Below, in pieces: positions 35,801-42,926 of a stretch of 64,000 bases of DNA; the first letter of the stretch is position 1; every line of letters begins with the position of its first letter. The translations under genes and the position numbers were made by a program. The notes below the pieces were generated by a model that saw nothing but the letters and a program-made list of their open reading frames with translations, ran no database searches and was not told the origin of the DNA. The stretch is from NCBI RefSeq assembly GCF_001457415.1, contig NZ_LN881724.1, positions 2,170,001-2,234,000 of the forward strand. Reading direction: 5' to 3'. Origin of the DNA: Gorillibacterium timonense. GTDB lineage: Bacteria; Bacillota; Bacilli; Paenibacillales; NBRC-103111.

Positions 35801-36260
35801 ATTTGATGAGTGCGACCGCTTGCTCATAATAGCTGACTTCCAGCTGCTCGAAGGTAACGCCACCCGTGACCGACAACGTCTTCGTCGTTGGTCCGAGTGC
35901 TCCCGCCACATATCTCGGCCATTGCGGCGTAGAATAACGGGCTGCCGCTTCAACCGCGAGCCGAGCCGCAGCTCGGTTTATTTCATCCGCACGGGACTCT
36001 ACTCCATATTCTGCCAGCACCACGCTTGTTGCCCCGAAGGTGTTGGTCTCGAGAATATCCGAACCCGCTTCCAGATACGCTTCGTGGATGCGGGAGATGA
36101 CGTCGGGACGGGTCAGCACGAGCATCTCGTTACAGCCTTCCAGCTCTTCTCCGCCAAAATCTTCGGCCATCAGAGGTTCCCGTTGAATCATGGTCCCCAT
36201 CGCGCCGTCCAAAATCATGATTTTCTTGGTCATCTGCTCTTTCAATGATGGTTTGCCCAC
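32817..36260 (-). CDS. metH: Cobalamin-dependent methionine synthase
   Basis: A 1147-residue four-module enzyme that methylates homocysteine using methyltetrahydrofolate and B12. In order: homocysteine module (about 1-310) with zinc cysteines in GLNCATGP and GGCCGTTP; pterin-binding module (about 335-590); B12-binding module (about 650-880) with DVHDIGKNLV (Asp-x-His-x-x-Gly, whose His coordinates cobalt); and the SAM-dependent reactivation module (about 920-1147). All four are present, so it is full-length. The start is GTG 36260 with AAGGGAG upstream. No SAM or cobalamin riboswitch is apparent in the 138 bases before it. Confidence 0.95.
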   Translation of the reverse strand: MGKPSLKEQMTKKIMILDGAMGTMIQREPLMAEDFGGEELEGCNEMLVLTRPDVISRIHEAYLEAGSDILETNTFGATSVVLAEYGVESRADEINRAAARLAVEAAARYSTPQWPRYVAGALGPTTKTLSVTGGVTFEQLEVSYYEQAVALIKCGVDALLIETSQDTLNVKAASIAVRRAMESVGQSVPIMISGTIEPMGTTLAGQSIESFYISLEHLDPVSIGLNCATGPEFMRDHIRTLSQISHSAISCYPNAGLPDEDGHYHESPDSLAKKMAGFAEQGWLNVAGGCCGTTPDHIRALADTLKAYPPRQADGVHAPAVSGIDTVYIEPEGRPYMVGERTNVLGSRKFKRMIADGKYEEASEIARAQVKKGAHVIDVCLQDPDRDEAEDMERFLQLVVKKVKVPLMIDTTDTKVLELALTYTQGKSIINSINLEEGEEKFHRVVPLIHRYGAAVVVGTIDERGQAITAKDKLEVALRSRELLVNKYGLKDEDLIFDPLVFPVGTGDQQYIGSAGETIEGIRLIKEAMPRCQTILGLSNVSFGLPEAGREVLNAVFLYHCTKAGLDYAIVNTEKLERYASIPEEERTLAEDLIFRTNDDTLARFVAAFREKKIVKTVQVSNLTLEERLAGYVVEGSKDGLTTDLDEALGKYPPLEIINGPLMKGMEEVGRLFNNNELIVAEVLQSAEVMKASVAYLEPYLEKKDSAVKGKILLATVKGDVHDIGKNLVEIILANNGYQIVNLGIKVPPEQIIEAYREEKPDVIGLSGLLVKSAQQMVLTAQDLKTAGIDVPIMVGGAALTRKFTKTRIQPEYEGMVLYAKDAMEGLDLANRVTDPEKRELLVQELREAKASHVQESGNKKADEIVLTRARNTSIDKETKVYEAPDMERHILRNYPLPYLIHYVNWEMLLGKHLGLRGSVEKLLKEDDAKAVQLKETVDSIFADAEKEGYINAHAIYRFYPAQGDGNDILIYDPEDQTRILERFSFPRQEVEPYLCLSDFLKPVESGVMDYVGFLTVTAGHGIRELSERYKINGDYLRSHAVQACALEIAESFAERVHQIMRDSWGFPDPANMTMKQRHGARYQGIRVSFGYPACPNLEDQELLFRLLKPEDIGIHLTEGFMMDPEASVSAMVFAHPQAHYFNVDKV

Positions 36261-36398
36261 GTTCCTACTCCCTTTCCGCCGATCCGATGAACAATCTGTT
36301 ACAATTCATGAAATGTAATCAAAGTGTACCAGAATCAATCCGCGAACAAAAGAGCTTTATACGAATCATTCCGATCCATTCACGAAGGCTGTTTCGAC

Positions 36399-37274
36399 TT
36401 ATTCCGAATGCGCGATCGTTTCAACGAGCTCAGGCAGCCAATCTCCCAAAGTGAGGAAGGTGAAGCCCGCATTTGCCGCTTTTCGGTTGGATGCCGTCCA
36501 GGATTCGGGTACTCCGAAGGGAGACATACCCGCCTCCTCCGTTTCGGGAACGAGCTGCGCAGTTTTCCCTGTCTCAGCCTCAATCCGCTTGATGAGAGCT
36601 TCAAGCGCGATCGAACCGTTCGAGCAAGCATTAAACGGGCCTGTCAAAGAAGCGTCCGCCTGCCAGAGAAGAAACCGGGCGGCTTCGTCTGATCGAATAA
36701 AGACCATTTCCGCTTGCGGATTCGGCATTCCAATCGGCAGTTCCTTGGACACGCGCTCGATATGAACATGTAAGCGGCGTGTGTAATCGTCGGTTCCGAG
36801 CACGATGGGAAACCGGACGGCGCTTACCGGAAAAGCTGCTTGCTGGAAGTAAACCGCTTCGGCCAATCGTTTTGCTTCTCCATATGGAAAATCGCTCCGA
36901 GTGCCCATTATTATCGGATAGGTATAAGGATCGAAGACATCCTCAGTCAATCCAGCTCCCAGATCATAGACGCTCATACTGGAGGTGTATACATATTTTC
37001 CTACCCGATCTTTGAACAACTCACAAGCATCAAGTGCTGAATTGGGCGAGTAGCAAATATTATCGAAGACCGTATCCCACTCGCCTGTCCCCAGCCCGGC
37101 TTCCAACGAGCTGCGGTCTTCCCGATCCAATTGGATTCGGGTTACCCGCTCTCCGAAAGAATCTGCGGTCTGACCGCGAGTAGCGATCGTCGTTTCTACT
37201 CCTTGCTCAAGCAGCAATTCCACAAGCCGTTTACCGAAAAAACGCGTTCCTCCGAAAACCAATGCCTTTTTCAT
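36399..37274 (-). CDS. NAD-dependent epimerase/reductase, SDR family
   Basis: A 291-residue Rossmann-fold enzyme of the extended short-chain dehydrogenase type. The cofactor motif KALVFGGTRFFG is at the N-terminus and the active-site Tyr-x-x-x-Lys appears as YGEAK, with SSMSVYD upstream providing the Ser. The C-terminal half resembles sugar-nucleotide epimerases, but no specific substrate loop is recognised. AGGAGGAG precedes ATG 37274. It follows metH's 5' end with 138 bases between, in the same direction. Confidence 0.85.
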   Translation of the reverse strand: MKKALVFGGTRFFGKRLVELLLEQGVETTIATRGQTADSFGERVTRIQLDREDRSSLEAGLGTGEWDTVFDNICYSPNSALDACELFKDRVGKYVYTSSMSVYDLGAGLTEDVFDPYTYPIIMGTRSDFPYGEAKRLAEAVYFQQAAFPVSAVRFPIVLGTDDYTRRLHVHIERVSKELPIGMPNPQAEMVFIRSDEAARFLLWQADASLTGPFNACSNGSIALEALIKRIEAETGKTAQLVPETEEAGMSPFGVPESWTASNRKAANAGFTFLTLGDWLPELVETIAHSE

Positions 37275-37327
37275 CCGTTCTCCTCCTCGGTTCTTTGGTT
37301 TGAGTCATGGGAATTTCTCAATCTTTA

Positions 37328-37370
37328 GAAAAAAGGCGAACCTCCTCTTGTTGTCTGAGTGAGATTCGCC
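37328..37370 (-). terminator. Terminator of the HAD hydrolase gene
   Basis: On the minus strand GGCGAA pairs with TTCGCC across a loop and is followed by six T; it begins about 20 bases past the stop codon. Confidence 0.72.
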
Positions 37371-37391
37371 TCTAATTACCTTTGATGATAA

Positions 37392-38192
37392 TCAGGATTC
37401 GAGCTTTTGAAGAATGTCGAGAAGCTCGCGGAGCCGAGTAATCTCCCAGGTGGGGAGGGCATCACCCGTTTGTGTCATTCCGTGGGCGTTAATCCATACA
37501 TTCGACATCCCGATCGAGCCGGAGCCAAGAATATCGGTCGTCAGCTTGTCGCCAACCATGATTCCTTCTTCCGGGTAAATATCGAGAAGCTGAACCGCAT
37601 TTCGGAAGATGCTGGGTGATGGTTTCCCTTCGCCAAACTCGCCTGAAATGATGATGTGGTCGAAATAGGCGGCCAGCTGCGGAAAGCCTGCAATCTTTTC
37701 CTTCTGCAGATCGGGAGCTCCATTGGTTAACAGGAGCAGCTTATATCTCCCTTTCAGAGCATCCAAAACCTCAAACGTCTCTTCGTAGGCGAGCGGACGA
37801 GCTCTGCGTTCGGCAGGAAAACGCTCGGCAAGAATCGAGCCTAGCTCGGCATCGTCGATCCCCACCGCCTTCAAGCCACGGGTCCAAGACTCCTCCCGAT
37901 AGCCTGGAGCGAACGCCTGCAGCTTGCGGAAGCCTTCCAGCTCTCCGCCGCTGAATTCCGCCCAAAGCGCTTCGAACGGATTAATGCCGATCATCTTGGT
38001 GAAAGGAAAGGTGTCGAACGATTCATAGAGCGCTCTCGCTTCCCTGCGAACCTCGGCTTCCAGCTGCTCCGGGTCCAATTCCGCATGCTGTTCGGCAGCG
38101 AACACGCATGTGGCTTCGAACGCTTCCTTAACGCTTCGTTCATCCCAGAGCAGGGTATCATCCAAATCAAATAAAACGGCCTTAATCCCCAT
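37392..38192 (-). CDS. HAD family hydrolase, YjjG/YfnB-like
   Basis: A 266-residue haloacid dehalogenase-type phosphatase. Motif I is AVLFDLDDTLLWD (nucleophile and acid Asp), motif II LLLTNGAPD, motif III Lys in GEGKPSPSIF and motif IV MVGDKLTTDILG. A helical cap (about residues 20-110) follows motif I, as in YjjG-like nucleotidases. The substrate is likely a small phosphorylated metabolite or nucleotide. TAGGAGAAC precedes the ATG. Confidence 0.88.
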   Translation of the reverse strand: MGIKAVLFDLDDTLLWDERSVKEAFEATCVFAAEQHAELDPEQLEAEVRREARALYESFDTFPFTKMIGINPFEALWAEFSGGELEGFRKLQAFAPGYREESWTRGLKAVGIDDAELGSILAERFPAERRARPLAYEETFEVLDALKGRYKLLLLTNGAPDLQKEKIAGFPQLAAYFDHIIISGEFGEGKPSPSIFRNAVQLLDIYPEEGIMVGDKLTTDILGSGSIGMSNVWINAHGMTQTGDALPTWEITRLRELLDILQKLES

Positions 38193-38212
38193 GTTCTCCT
38201 ACCCCCACATCA

Positions 38213-38728
38213 TTACTGGTTATCATCAGCCAAGGCAATGTGATTCACTTCGGCAAACTCCCGAAGCCTTTCTGAGACGGAGGCTATTGGGAACCAATGA
38301 GTGATTTTCGTGTAGACCCAACGTTTCTTCTTCGTCTTCAGTCGAATCACGACGGCATTCTTCATCAATTGAATCTCTTCAATGTCAGCTGCCGTAGCCG
38401 TTTGAAAGCTTGCGAACCGGCGAGATGTGATCGAGCTGCGCCCGATTGACAGTGTCGGGCGATTCATGAACAGCAGCAGAACAGCCAGCAAAATGTAGAC
38501 CGCGAAAGTGATCCAATTTCCTCTCGTCATTGCATCCTGTCGAATGAACATGACGATGTTCAGAATCGTGATCAGGACCAGGAAAAACGGAAGCATCCAG
38601 TTCATTCCCTTAAAGGCTTCTTTGGCTTCCTTGGCCTTCGCCGATACCGGAGAAAGTCCTTCCTTCTTTCGTTTCGCATTGATCGTTTTCTGATTCTTCT
38701 CAACCATACGCTCCCATTTACGGGACAT
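38213..38728 (-). CDS. Two-pass membrane protein of unknown function
   Basis: A 171-residue protein with a basic N-terminal segment (residues 1-40, rich in Lys/Arg), two membrane helices (MLPFFLVLITILNIVMFI and WITFAVYILLAVLLLFM) and a C-terminal cytosolic part of about 80 residues with beta-rich pattern (IQLMKNAVVIRLKTKKKRWVY). Its start overlaps the DUF896 gene by 11 bases, so the two are co-translated. No family is recognised. Confidence 0.75.
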   Translation of the reverse strand: MSRKWERMVEKNQKTINAKRKKEGLSPVSAKAKEAKEAFKGMNWMLPFFLVLITILNIVMFIRQDAMTRGNWITFAVYILLAVLLLFMNRPTLSIGRSSITSRRFASFQTATAADIEEIQLMKNAVVIRLKTKKKRWVYTKITHWFPIASVSERLREFAEVNHIALADDNQ

Positions 38729-38909
38729 TGTTCTCTTCATCCTCTACATATTTGATGGAGTCCAGTTGATACTTCAAGGACCTCTTGAAAGCGTCAATAT
38801 AGATCCGACGAAGAGCGTTGCGTTCTTCCAGTTCTTCGTCCGTCAGCCCGACCGTTTTGGCTTTGCGTGCCAACTCGTTAATACGGGCAACCGTTTCGTC
38901 TATGCTCAT
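38718..38909 (-). CDS. DUF896 family protein (YnzC-like)
   Basis: A 63-residue helical protein of the DUF896 family. MSIDETVARINELARKAKTV and the later LTDEELEERNALRRIYIDAF match the two-helix hairpin of B. subtilis YnzC. In B. subtilis ynzC lies in the SOS operon yneA-yneB-ynzC; here the gene follows the yneA-like gene after a terminator, so the neighbourhood is conserved although a shared transcript is not expected. GGGAGGTG precedes the ATG. Confidence 0.85.
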   Translation of the reverse strand: MSIDETVARINELARKAKTVGLTDEELEERNALRRIYIDAFKRSLKYQLDSIKYVEDEENNVP

Positions 38910-39009
38910 GAAAGCACCTCCCTGATGCGAGTTTCTCTATTACTTTGCCATTCGGACAATGCCTTGTCAAGCGTAGATCCGACCGAGTCGGTGAAACGGC
39001 GGAACGCAC

Positions 39010-39052
39010 AAAAAAGCAGGTATCCTCAGGTCTCAAAGGGAAGGATACCCGC
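39010..39052 (-). terminator. Terminator of the yneA-like gene
   Basis: On the minus strand GGTATCCT pairs with AGGATACC and is followed by six T. It separates the yneA-like gene from the DUF896 gene. Confidence 0.82.
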
Positions 39053-39116
39053 TTGTATCATCTTGGTAGTAACATAGCCTGATTAGGAAGGCTGCGCGCT
39101 CAGTACCTCGTCATGC

Positions 39117-39566
39117 TCACTTCTCGTCAGGCAAAACAAGCAGTTGCCCAACTTGCAATTCGCTTGAAGCGAGATCATTGAGTTCGATCAATTCTCTCAT
39201 ATAAGAAGGAATCGTTCGTCCCTTCGAATATTCCTTCGCGATGCTCCACAGGCTGTCCCCTGGTGCTACATCAATGATCTGCAGTCCGCTAGCGGTATCA
39301 TTGGCTAGTAAAGCTGCTGCTACACTCGTAGAACCCGTTGAATTCTTGCTCGCGGGCAAATCCGACGTCGCATAAGCGGTAACAAGAAAACCGCTGAACA
39401 AGGATAGTGTGATCAGCAGAGCAAGAACAAACGTTCGTGACGGATGAAGGCTGCTGCTGCTCATGATTCCGGTTTGGCGATCCTTCGTTCGGGGCCTCAA
39501 AACAACGGTGATCTCCCTTCCACTCGTGCGGGGGGCAGCAGGTTCACAATAATAGTAAGAGCTCAT
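39117..39566 (-). CDS. YneA-like SOS cell-division inhibitor with LysM domain
   Basis: A 149-residue protein with a 45-residue cytosolic N-terminus, one membrane helix (FVLALLITLSLFSGFLVTAY) and a C-terminal LysM domain (VAPGDSLWSIAKEYSKGRT). B. subtilis YneA has a helix plus LysM and blocks septation during the SOS response. Here it is divergent to lexA, with LexA boxes in its promoter. Length exceeds B. subtilis YneA (about 105 residues) through the N-terminal part, but GGAGG lies ten bases before the ATG, so the longer start is supported. Confidence 0.87.
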   Translation of the reverse strand: MSSYYYCEPAAPRTSGREITVVLRPRTKDRQTGIMSSSSLHPSRTFVLALLITLSLFSGFLVTAYATSDLPASKNSTGSTSVAAALLANDTASGLQIIDVAPGDSLWSIAKEYSKGRTIPSYMRELIELNDLASSELQVGQLLVLPDEK

Positions 39567-39580
39567 CGGTCAACAACCTC

Positions 39581-39594
39581 CAAACATTTGTTCT
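39581..39594. promoter_or_regulatory. LexA box 1
   Basis: CAAACATTTGTTCT, one change in each half from the CGAAC-N4-GTTCG consensus. It lies between the yneA promoter and its start codon. Confidence 0.6.
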
Positions 39595-39600
39595 GTTTTC

Positions 39601-39629
39601 AATATAACGCGAACATACGTTCATGTCAA
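39601..39629 (-). promoter_or_regulatory. yneA promoter with LexA box in the spacer
   Basis: Minus strand: TTGACA (39629-39624), 17-base spacer, TATATT (39606-39601). LexA box 2 (39610-39623) fits inside the spacer, so LexA would block RNA polymerase directly. Confidence 0.85.
39610..39623. promoter_or_regulatory. LexA box 2
   Basis: CGAACATACGTTCA, both half-sites nearly perfect. It lies in the yneA promoter spacer and is the best of the three boxes. Confidence 0.88.
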
Positions 39630-39638
39630 CATGAAAAA

Positions 39639-39652
39639 CGAACTTATGTTTG
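39639..39652. promoter_or_regulatory. LexA box 3
   Basis: CGAACTTATGTTTG, one mismatch in the right half. It overlaps the -35 element of the lexA promoter, which fits autorepression. Confidence 0.82.
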
Positions 39653-39678
39653 TACGAACTTTTATTCTATGGTATACT
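39650..39678 (+). promoter_or_regulatory. lexA promoter
   Basis: TTGTAC (39650-39655), 17-base spacer, TATACT (39673-39678), 34 bases before the lexA GTG. Confidence 0.78.
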
Positions 39679-39712
39679 TTTCTTATTAATTCCCCCTGAT
39701 GGAGTGATAATC

Positions 39713-40336
39713 GTGACGAAACTATCGGGCCGACAACAGGCCATTCTAGAATTTATCCGCAACGAGGTCCGGGCTAAGGGTTATCCTCCCTCCGTTCGCG
39801 AAATCGGAGAGGCTGTAGGCCTTGCTTCCAGCTCGACCGTCCACGGACATTTGGACCGCTTGGAGAAGAAGGGAATGATTCGTCGAGACCCGACGAAGCC
39901 GCGCGCGATCGAGCTTCTCGGAACCGGCGACGATACGGTATCGCAATTTTCCTTCTCGATTGCCCGCGTTCCCCTGATCGGGAAGGTTACCGCCGGCGTA
40001 CCGATCACAGCTACAGAGAACATCGAGGATTACTTCCCTCTCCCCGAGCATTATGTCGGGGATCACACGGTATTCATGCTGACGGTCCAAGGAGAGAGCA
40101 TGATCGATGCCGGAATTCATGACGGCGATTATGTAATCGTTCGCCAGCAAAGCACTGCGAATAACGGCGATATCGTCGTCGCGATGAATGAGGACGATGA
40201 AGCGACGGTAAAGACCTTCTATAAAGAGAAGGACTACATACGCCTACAACCGCAGAACACAACCATGCAGCCGATTCTTCTGAAGAACGTCTCCATACTG
40301 GGCAAGGTCGTTGGAGTTTTCCGCGATATTCACTGA
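39713..40336 (+). CDS. lexA: SOS repressor LexA
   Basis: A 207-residue repressor. The N-terminal winged-helix DNA-binding domain ([20 protein letters not shown]) is followed by an S24 peptidase-like domain with cleavage site Ala94-Gly95 in VTAGVP, catalytic Ser129 (QGESMIDAG) and Lys167 (EATVKTF). RecA-stimulated self-cleavage frees SOS genes. GTG 39713 is chosen because GGAG lies eight bases upstream and the frame then begins [15 protein letters not shown], the usual LexA start. It is divergent from yneA; the shared intergenic region carries three LexA boxes. Confidence 0.95.
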   Translation: MTKLSGRQQAILEFIRNEVRAKGYPPSVREIGEAVGLASSSTVHGHLDRLEKKGMIRRDPTKPRAIELLGTGDDTVSQFSFSIARVPLIGKVTAGVPITATENIEDYFPLPEHYVGDHTVFMLTVQGESMIDAGIHDGDYVIVRQQSTANNGDIVVAMNEDDEATVKTFYKEKDYIRLQPQNTTMQPILLKNVSILGKVVGVFRDIH

Positions 40337-40360
40337 TCTCCCCCCCATATAAGCCAAACG

Positions 40361-40412
40361 CAAAGCCTCTCCTACAGACGCATCCTTATGCAATCGGAGA
40401 GGCTTTGTTTTA
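40361..40412 (+). terminator. Terminator of lexA
   Basis: GCCTCTCC pairs with GGAGAGGC and is followed by TTTGTTTT, 28 bases after the stop. Confidence 0.78.
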
Positions 40413-40449
40413 TTTCAATGACATCTCATATGAAAGCAGGTAAACGACC

Positions 40450-40773
40450 ATGACTGAACATGCAGGGATCAGTTCATCCTTCCAAGCTTTTCTGACGGAA
40501 GCATCCGAGCATCAAGCCGCCTGGATGGAAGCCGTTCAGAAGCTGGGGGCCGCAAGCAAGCTCGATCCGAAGACGGAAGAGCTGACCTATTTAGCTGTAC
40601 TGGCCGCAAGCCGAATGGAGAGCGGCGTCCCCTTTCACGTCAAGCATGCCAAAGCCCTCGGAGCCACCCGCGAAGAGATCATCAGCGCCATCCTGGTGGG
40701 GCTTCCCGCCGTCGGACAGAGCGTGATTCAATCATTACCGGCTGCGCTCGCCGCCTATGACATGGAAGAGTAA
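40450..40773 (+). CDS. Carboxymuconolactone decarboxylase-family protein without cysteines
   Basis: A 107-residue helical protein of the CMD/AhpD superfamily. It has the core KTEELTYLAVLAASRMESGV and the later HVKHAKALGATREEI and LPAVGQ. AhpD-type enzymes use a Cys-x-x-Cys pair in the position where this protein has SGVPFH, so it cannot work as a thiol peroxidase partner by that route. Its function is therefore open. The site before ATG is weak (AGCAGG). A terminator follows. Confidence 0.8.
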   Translation: MTEHAGISSSFQAFLTEASEHQAAWMEAVQKLGAASKLDPKTEELTYLAVLAASRMESGVPFHVKHAKALGATREEIISAILVGLPAVGQSVIQSLPAALAAYDMEE

Positions 40774-40778
40774 AACAG

Positions 40779-40816
40779 AACCCTTGAAGCTGGCTGCAGC
40801 GGCTTCAAGGGTTTTG
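40779..40816 (+). terminator. Terminator of the CMD-family gene
   Basis: CCCTTGAAGC pairs with GCTTCAAGGG and is followed by TTTTG, just after the stop codon. Confidence 0.85.
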
Positions 40817-40902
40817 TTGATGACGGATCTTGTTCACCACAAAACCTTATCCAGTGTCCTCATGTTTTCTCAGAGTCGACATCACTCTTATCTTTGATAA
40901 GC

Positions 40903-41559
40903 TCAGTTGCCCGATTCCTGCTTAAAGTGTGTTAGCATTTGTACTTCGCCGTGCTTTAGTTGCAAGATGACATCTGCCTGTTTTGCAAGCTCATACGAGT
41001 GGGTAACAATGACCACGCATTTATTTAATTGATGAGCACTCTCTTGCAGGATCGTGAAGATTCCTTTTGCCGTATCTTCGTCAAGATTTCCCGTTGGTTC
41101 GTCCGCAAGGATGATCGGAGCCTCCGAAGCCAAAGCACGGGCTATCGCCACGCGTTGTTGTTGACCGCCAGACAATTTCAGAACATTCCGATGGGCTTCC
41201 TCTTTGGTCAATCCCAATTTTTCCAAAACCGGCCATGCAGGCAATCTTGTGGAAAGTCTGACGTTTTCAACAGCTGTCATATAGTCGATAAGGTTATAGC
41301 TTTGGAAAATGAAAGCAACATGGTTTTTACGGTAGTCGGAAAGATCGGTTTTTTTTAGCTCCTTACCCTTAAACAAGATCTGGCCTCCGGTAGGGCAATC
41401 TAGACCACCCAAAAGGGAAAGCAATGTGGTTTTACCGCAACCGGATGGACCAAGGATCGCATACATCTTGCTCGTTTCCAGCTGGATATGAATATCCTTT
41501 AACACCTTTTTCTTATTGTCATAGGAGTATTGAACTCCCTTTCCTTCTAAAATACACAT
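40903..41559 (-). CDS. ABC transporter ATPase, MacB/LolD type
   Basis: A 218-residue cassette with Walker A GPSGCGKTTL near residue 38, signature LSGGQQQRVAIARAL, Walker B ILADEPTGNLD and His switch VTHSYEL. The motif ADEPTGNLD marks the MacB/LolD/FtsE-type group that works with FtsX-fold permeases, and two such permeases are encoded just upstream. AGGAGG precedes ATG 41559. Base composition is more AT-rich than the flanking genes. Confidence 0.9.
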   Translation of the reverse strand: MCILEGKGVQYSYDNKKKVLKDIHIQLETSKMYAILGPSGCGKTTLLSLLGGLDCPTGGQILFKGKELKKTDLSDYRKNHVAFIFQSYNLIDYMTAVENVRLSTRLPAWPVLEKLGLTKEEAHRNVLKLSGGQQQRVAIARALASEAPIILADEPTGNLDEDTAKGIFTILQESAHQLNKCVVIVTHSYELAKQADVILQLKHGEVQMLTHFKQESGN

Positions 41560-41573
41560 CTCCTACATCCTCC

Positions 41574-42911
41574 TTAGCTCATTCTGGTTAAAATCTCTTT
41601 AGGTTTCATTCGCATAACAGGATAAGCCGCAAGTGATACGGACAGCAGAATGATCCCCGTTCCAATGACATAGACAAGCAGCAAATTTGACCCGGATACG
41701 TTCATTTTTATGGAAGTTAGTGAAAACAGTTTGTCTACCTCCTTATCATTTGCGGCTTCATCTGTTAGATTCATTAGCTTAACTTGCTCTTTGGCGGTTG
41801 CTTGTTGAAGGAAATGATTACCGACTCTTTGCGCCAAAAGTGAGCTTGTTCCGAAAGACAACGCAAAGGCAAGAGCAGCAACCATCAGGATTTCCAAAAT
41901 ATGCTGCATCAGAATATCTCCCTTGTTAATACCCATTGCTAAGAGCACACCCGCTTCATGAACACGGTCTCGTGTCCACAAGGACAAAATTAAAATGAGA
42001 AGCACAACGCTAACTGCTATCAGTACACAGACTATCGTTGTTACCAATCTCTGTAAGGCTTCCAAGGCCGTTTTTGCATTCTGGTAATCCGCATCATTTT
42101 TTGAATAAATACACTCATCTCCGTTTAATCCAGTAATGCTTTTTACATTGGAAATGACGTTGTCCAGTTCAGCCGGATCATCAACATAAAAATCACCGTA
42201 TTGATAATGTTCGATGCCATCCCCATAGGAAAGCTGTGAATAGGTCGCATGATCTGAGAAAGCAATATTCTCATACAAATCATAGGAGGGTATCATTCCA
42301 TAAGCATCTTGAGGAACGGTATTCGTGAAAATACCGATAATTTCAACCTCAGCCTGACGGTTTGTTTCCCCTGTTGCTCCAAAAATGAGATGATCATCGA
42401 GAGATAACATATTACGCTGTGCAAATTCTTCATGAATAAGAGCGACATTTCTATCCTCTGCGGTTATATGCCGTCCTTTTTTAAGTTTAAATCCTGCTTC
42501 CGTGAAATAGGGATCTGCATCGGAATGTGTATTGCTAATTATTTTACCTGCATGTTCATACCCTTTCGGAACATCCAAAGCCCCATCAGTAGTGATTTCA
42601 AGCGCTTGTCCATCCAAACTGCGGTAATCCGCTCGAAAATAGGAACGGAGGTTATAGTGGGTAGTCAAGCCATCGATATTCAAAATCTCGGTCACAACAG
42701 AATCTTCCAGCTGCATATCCAGTTGTTTTGCATTGATGGTAAAGCTCCCCATAAGGGATTTCCGAATGTTTAGGGCTGTCACGCTTGTTGCGGTCCGTAT
42801 CGCAAGGCAAGTCAAAAGCAAGGTGGATACAATCAGCAGGATACTAAAAATGAGGATGGTTTTTCCTTTTTTTCGGGTTGTATGAAGGTAGGCCCGCTTC
42901 CATGAGTTCAT
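41574..42911 (-). CDS. FtsX-type ABC permease 1
   Basis: A 445-residue permease with an N-terminal helix (ILIFSILLIVSTLLLTCLAI), a large extracytoplasmic domain (residues about 45-280) and three C-terminal helices (IVCVLIAVSVVLLILIL, ILMVAALAFALSFG, LLVYVIGTGIILLSVSL). The MacB-like periplasmic-core layout is typical of transporters acting on peptides or other membrane-active compounds. It ends 15 bases before the ATPase start. It is homologous to the neighbouring permease gene. Confidence 0.86.
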   Translation of the reverse strand: MNSWKRAYLHTTRKKGKTILIFSILLIVSTLLLTCLAIRTATSVTALNIRKSLMGSFTINAKQLDMQLEDSVVTEILNIDGLTTHYNLRSYFRADYRSLDGQALEITTDGALDVPKGYEHAGKIISNTHSDADPYFTEAGFKLKKGRHITAEDRNVALIHEEFAQRNMLSLDDHLIFGATGETNRQAEVEIIGIFTNTVPQDAYGMIPSYDLYENIAFSDHATYSQLSYGDGIEHYQYGDFYVDDPAELDNVISNVKSITGLNGDECIYSKNDADYQNAKTALEALQRLVTTIVCVLIAVSVVLLILILSLWTRDRVHEAGVLLAMGINKGDILMQHILEILMVAALAFALSFGTSSLLAQRVGNHFLQQATAKEQVKLMNLTDEAANDKEVDKLFSLTSIKMNVSGSNLLLVYVIGTGIILLSVSLAAYPVMRMKPKEILTRMS

Positions 42912-42926
42912 AGGGCATACCTCCTG

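Noticed and set aside
36261..36398. SAM or cobalamin riboswitch before metH
   Set aside because: The gap is 138 bases and shows neither the conserved motifs nor a terminator hairpin.
39655..39667. Fourth LexA box (CGAACTTTTATTC)
   Set aside because: The right half does not fit and it overlaps box-3 flanks; it is likely chance.
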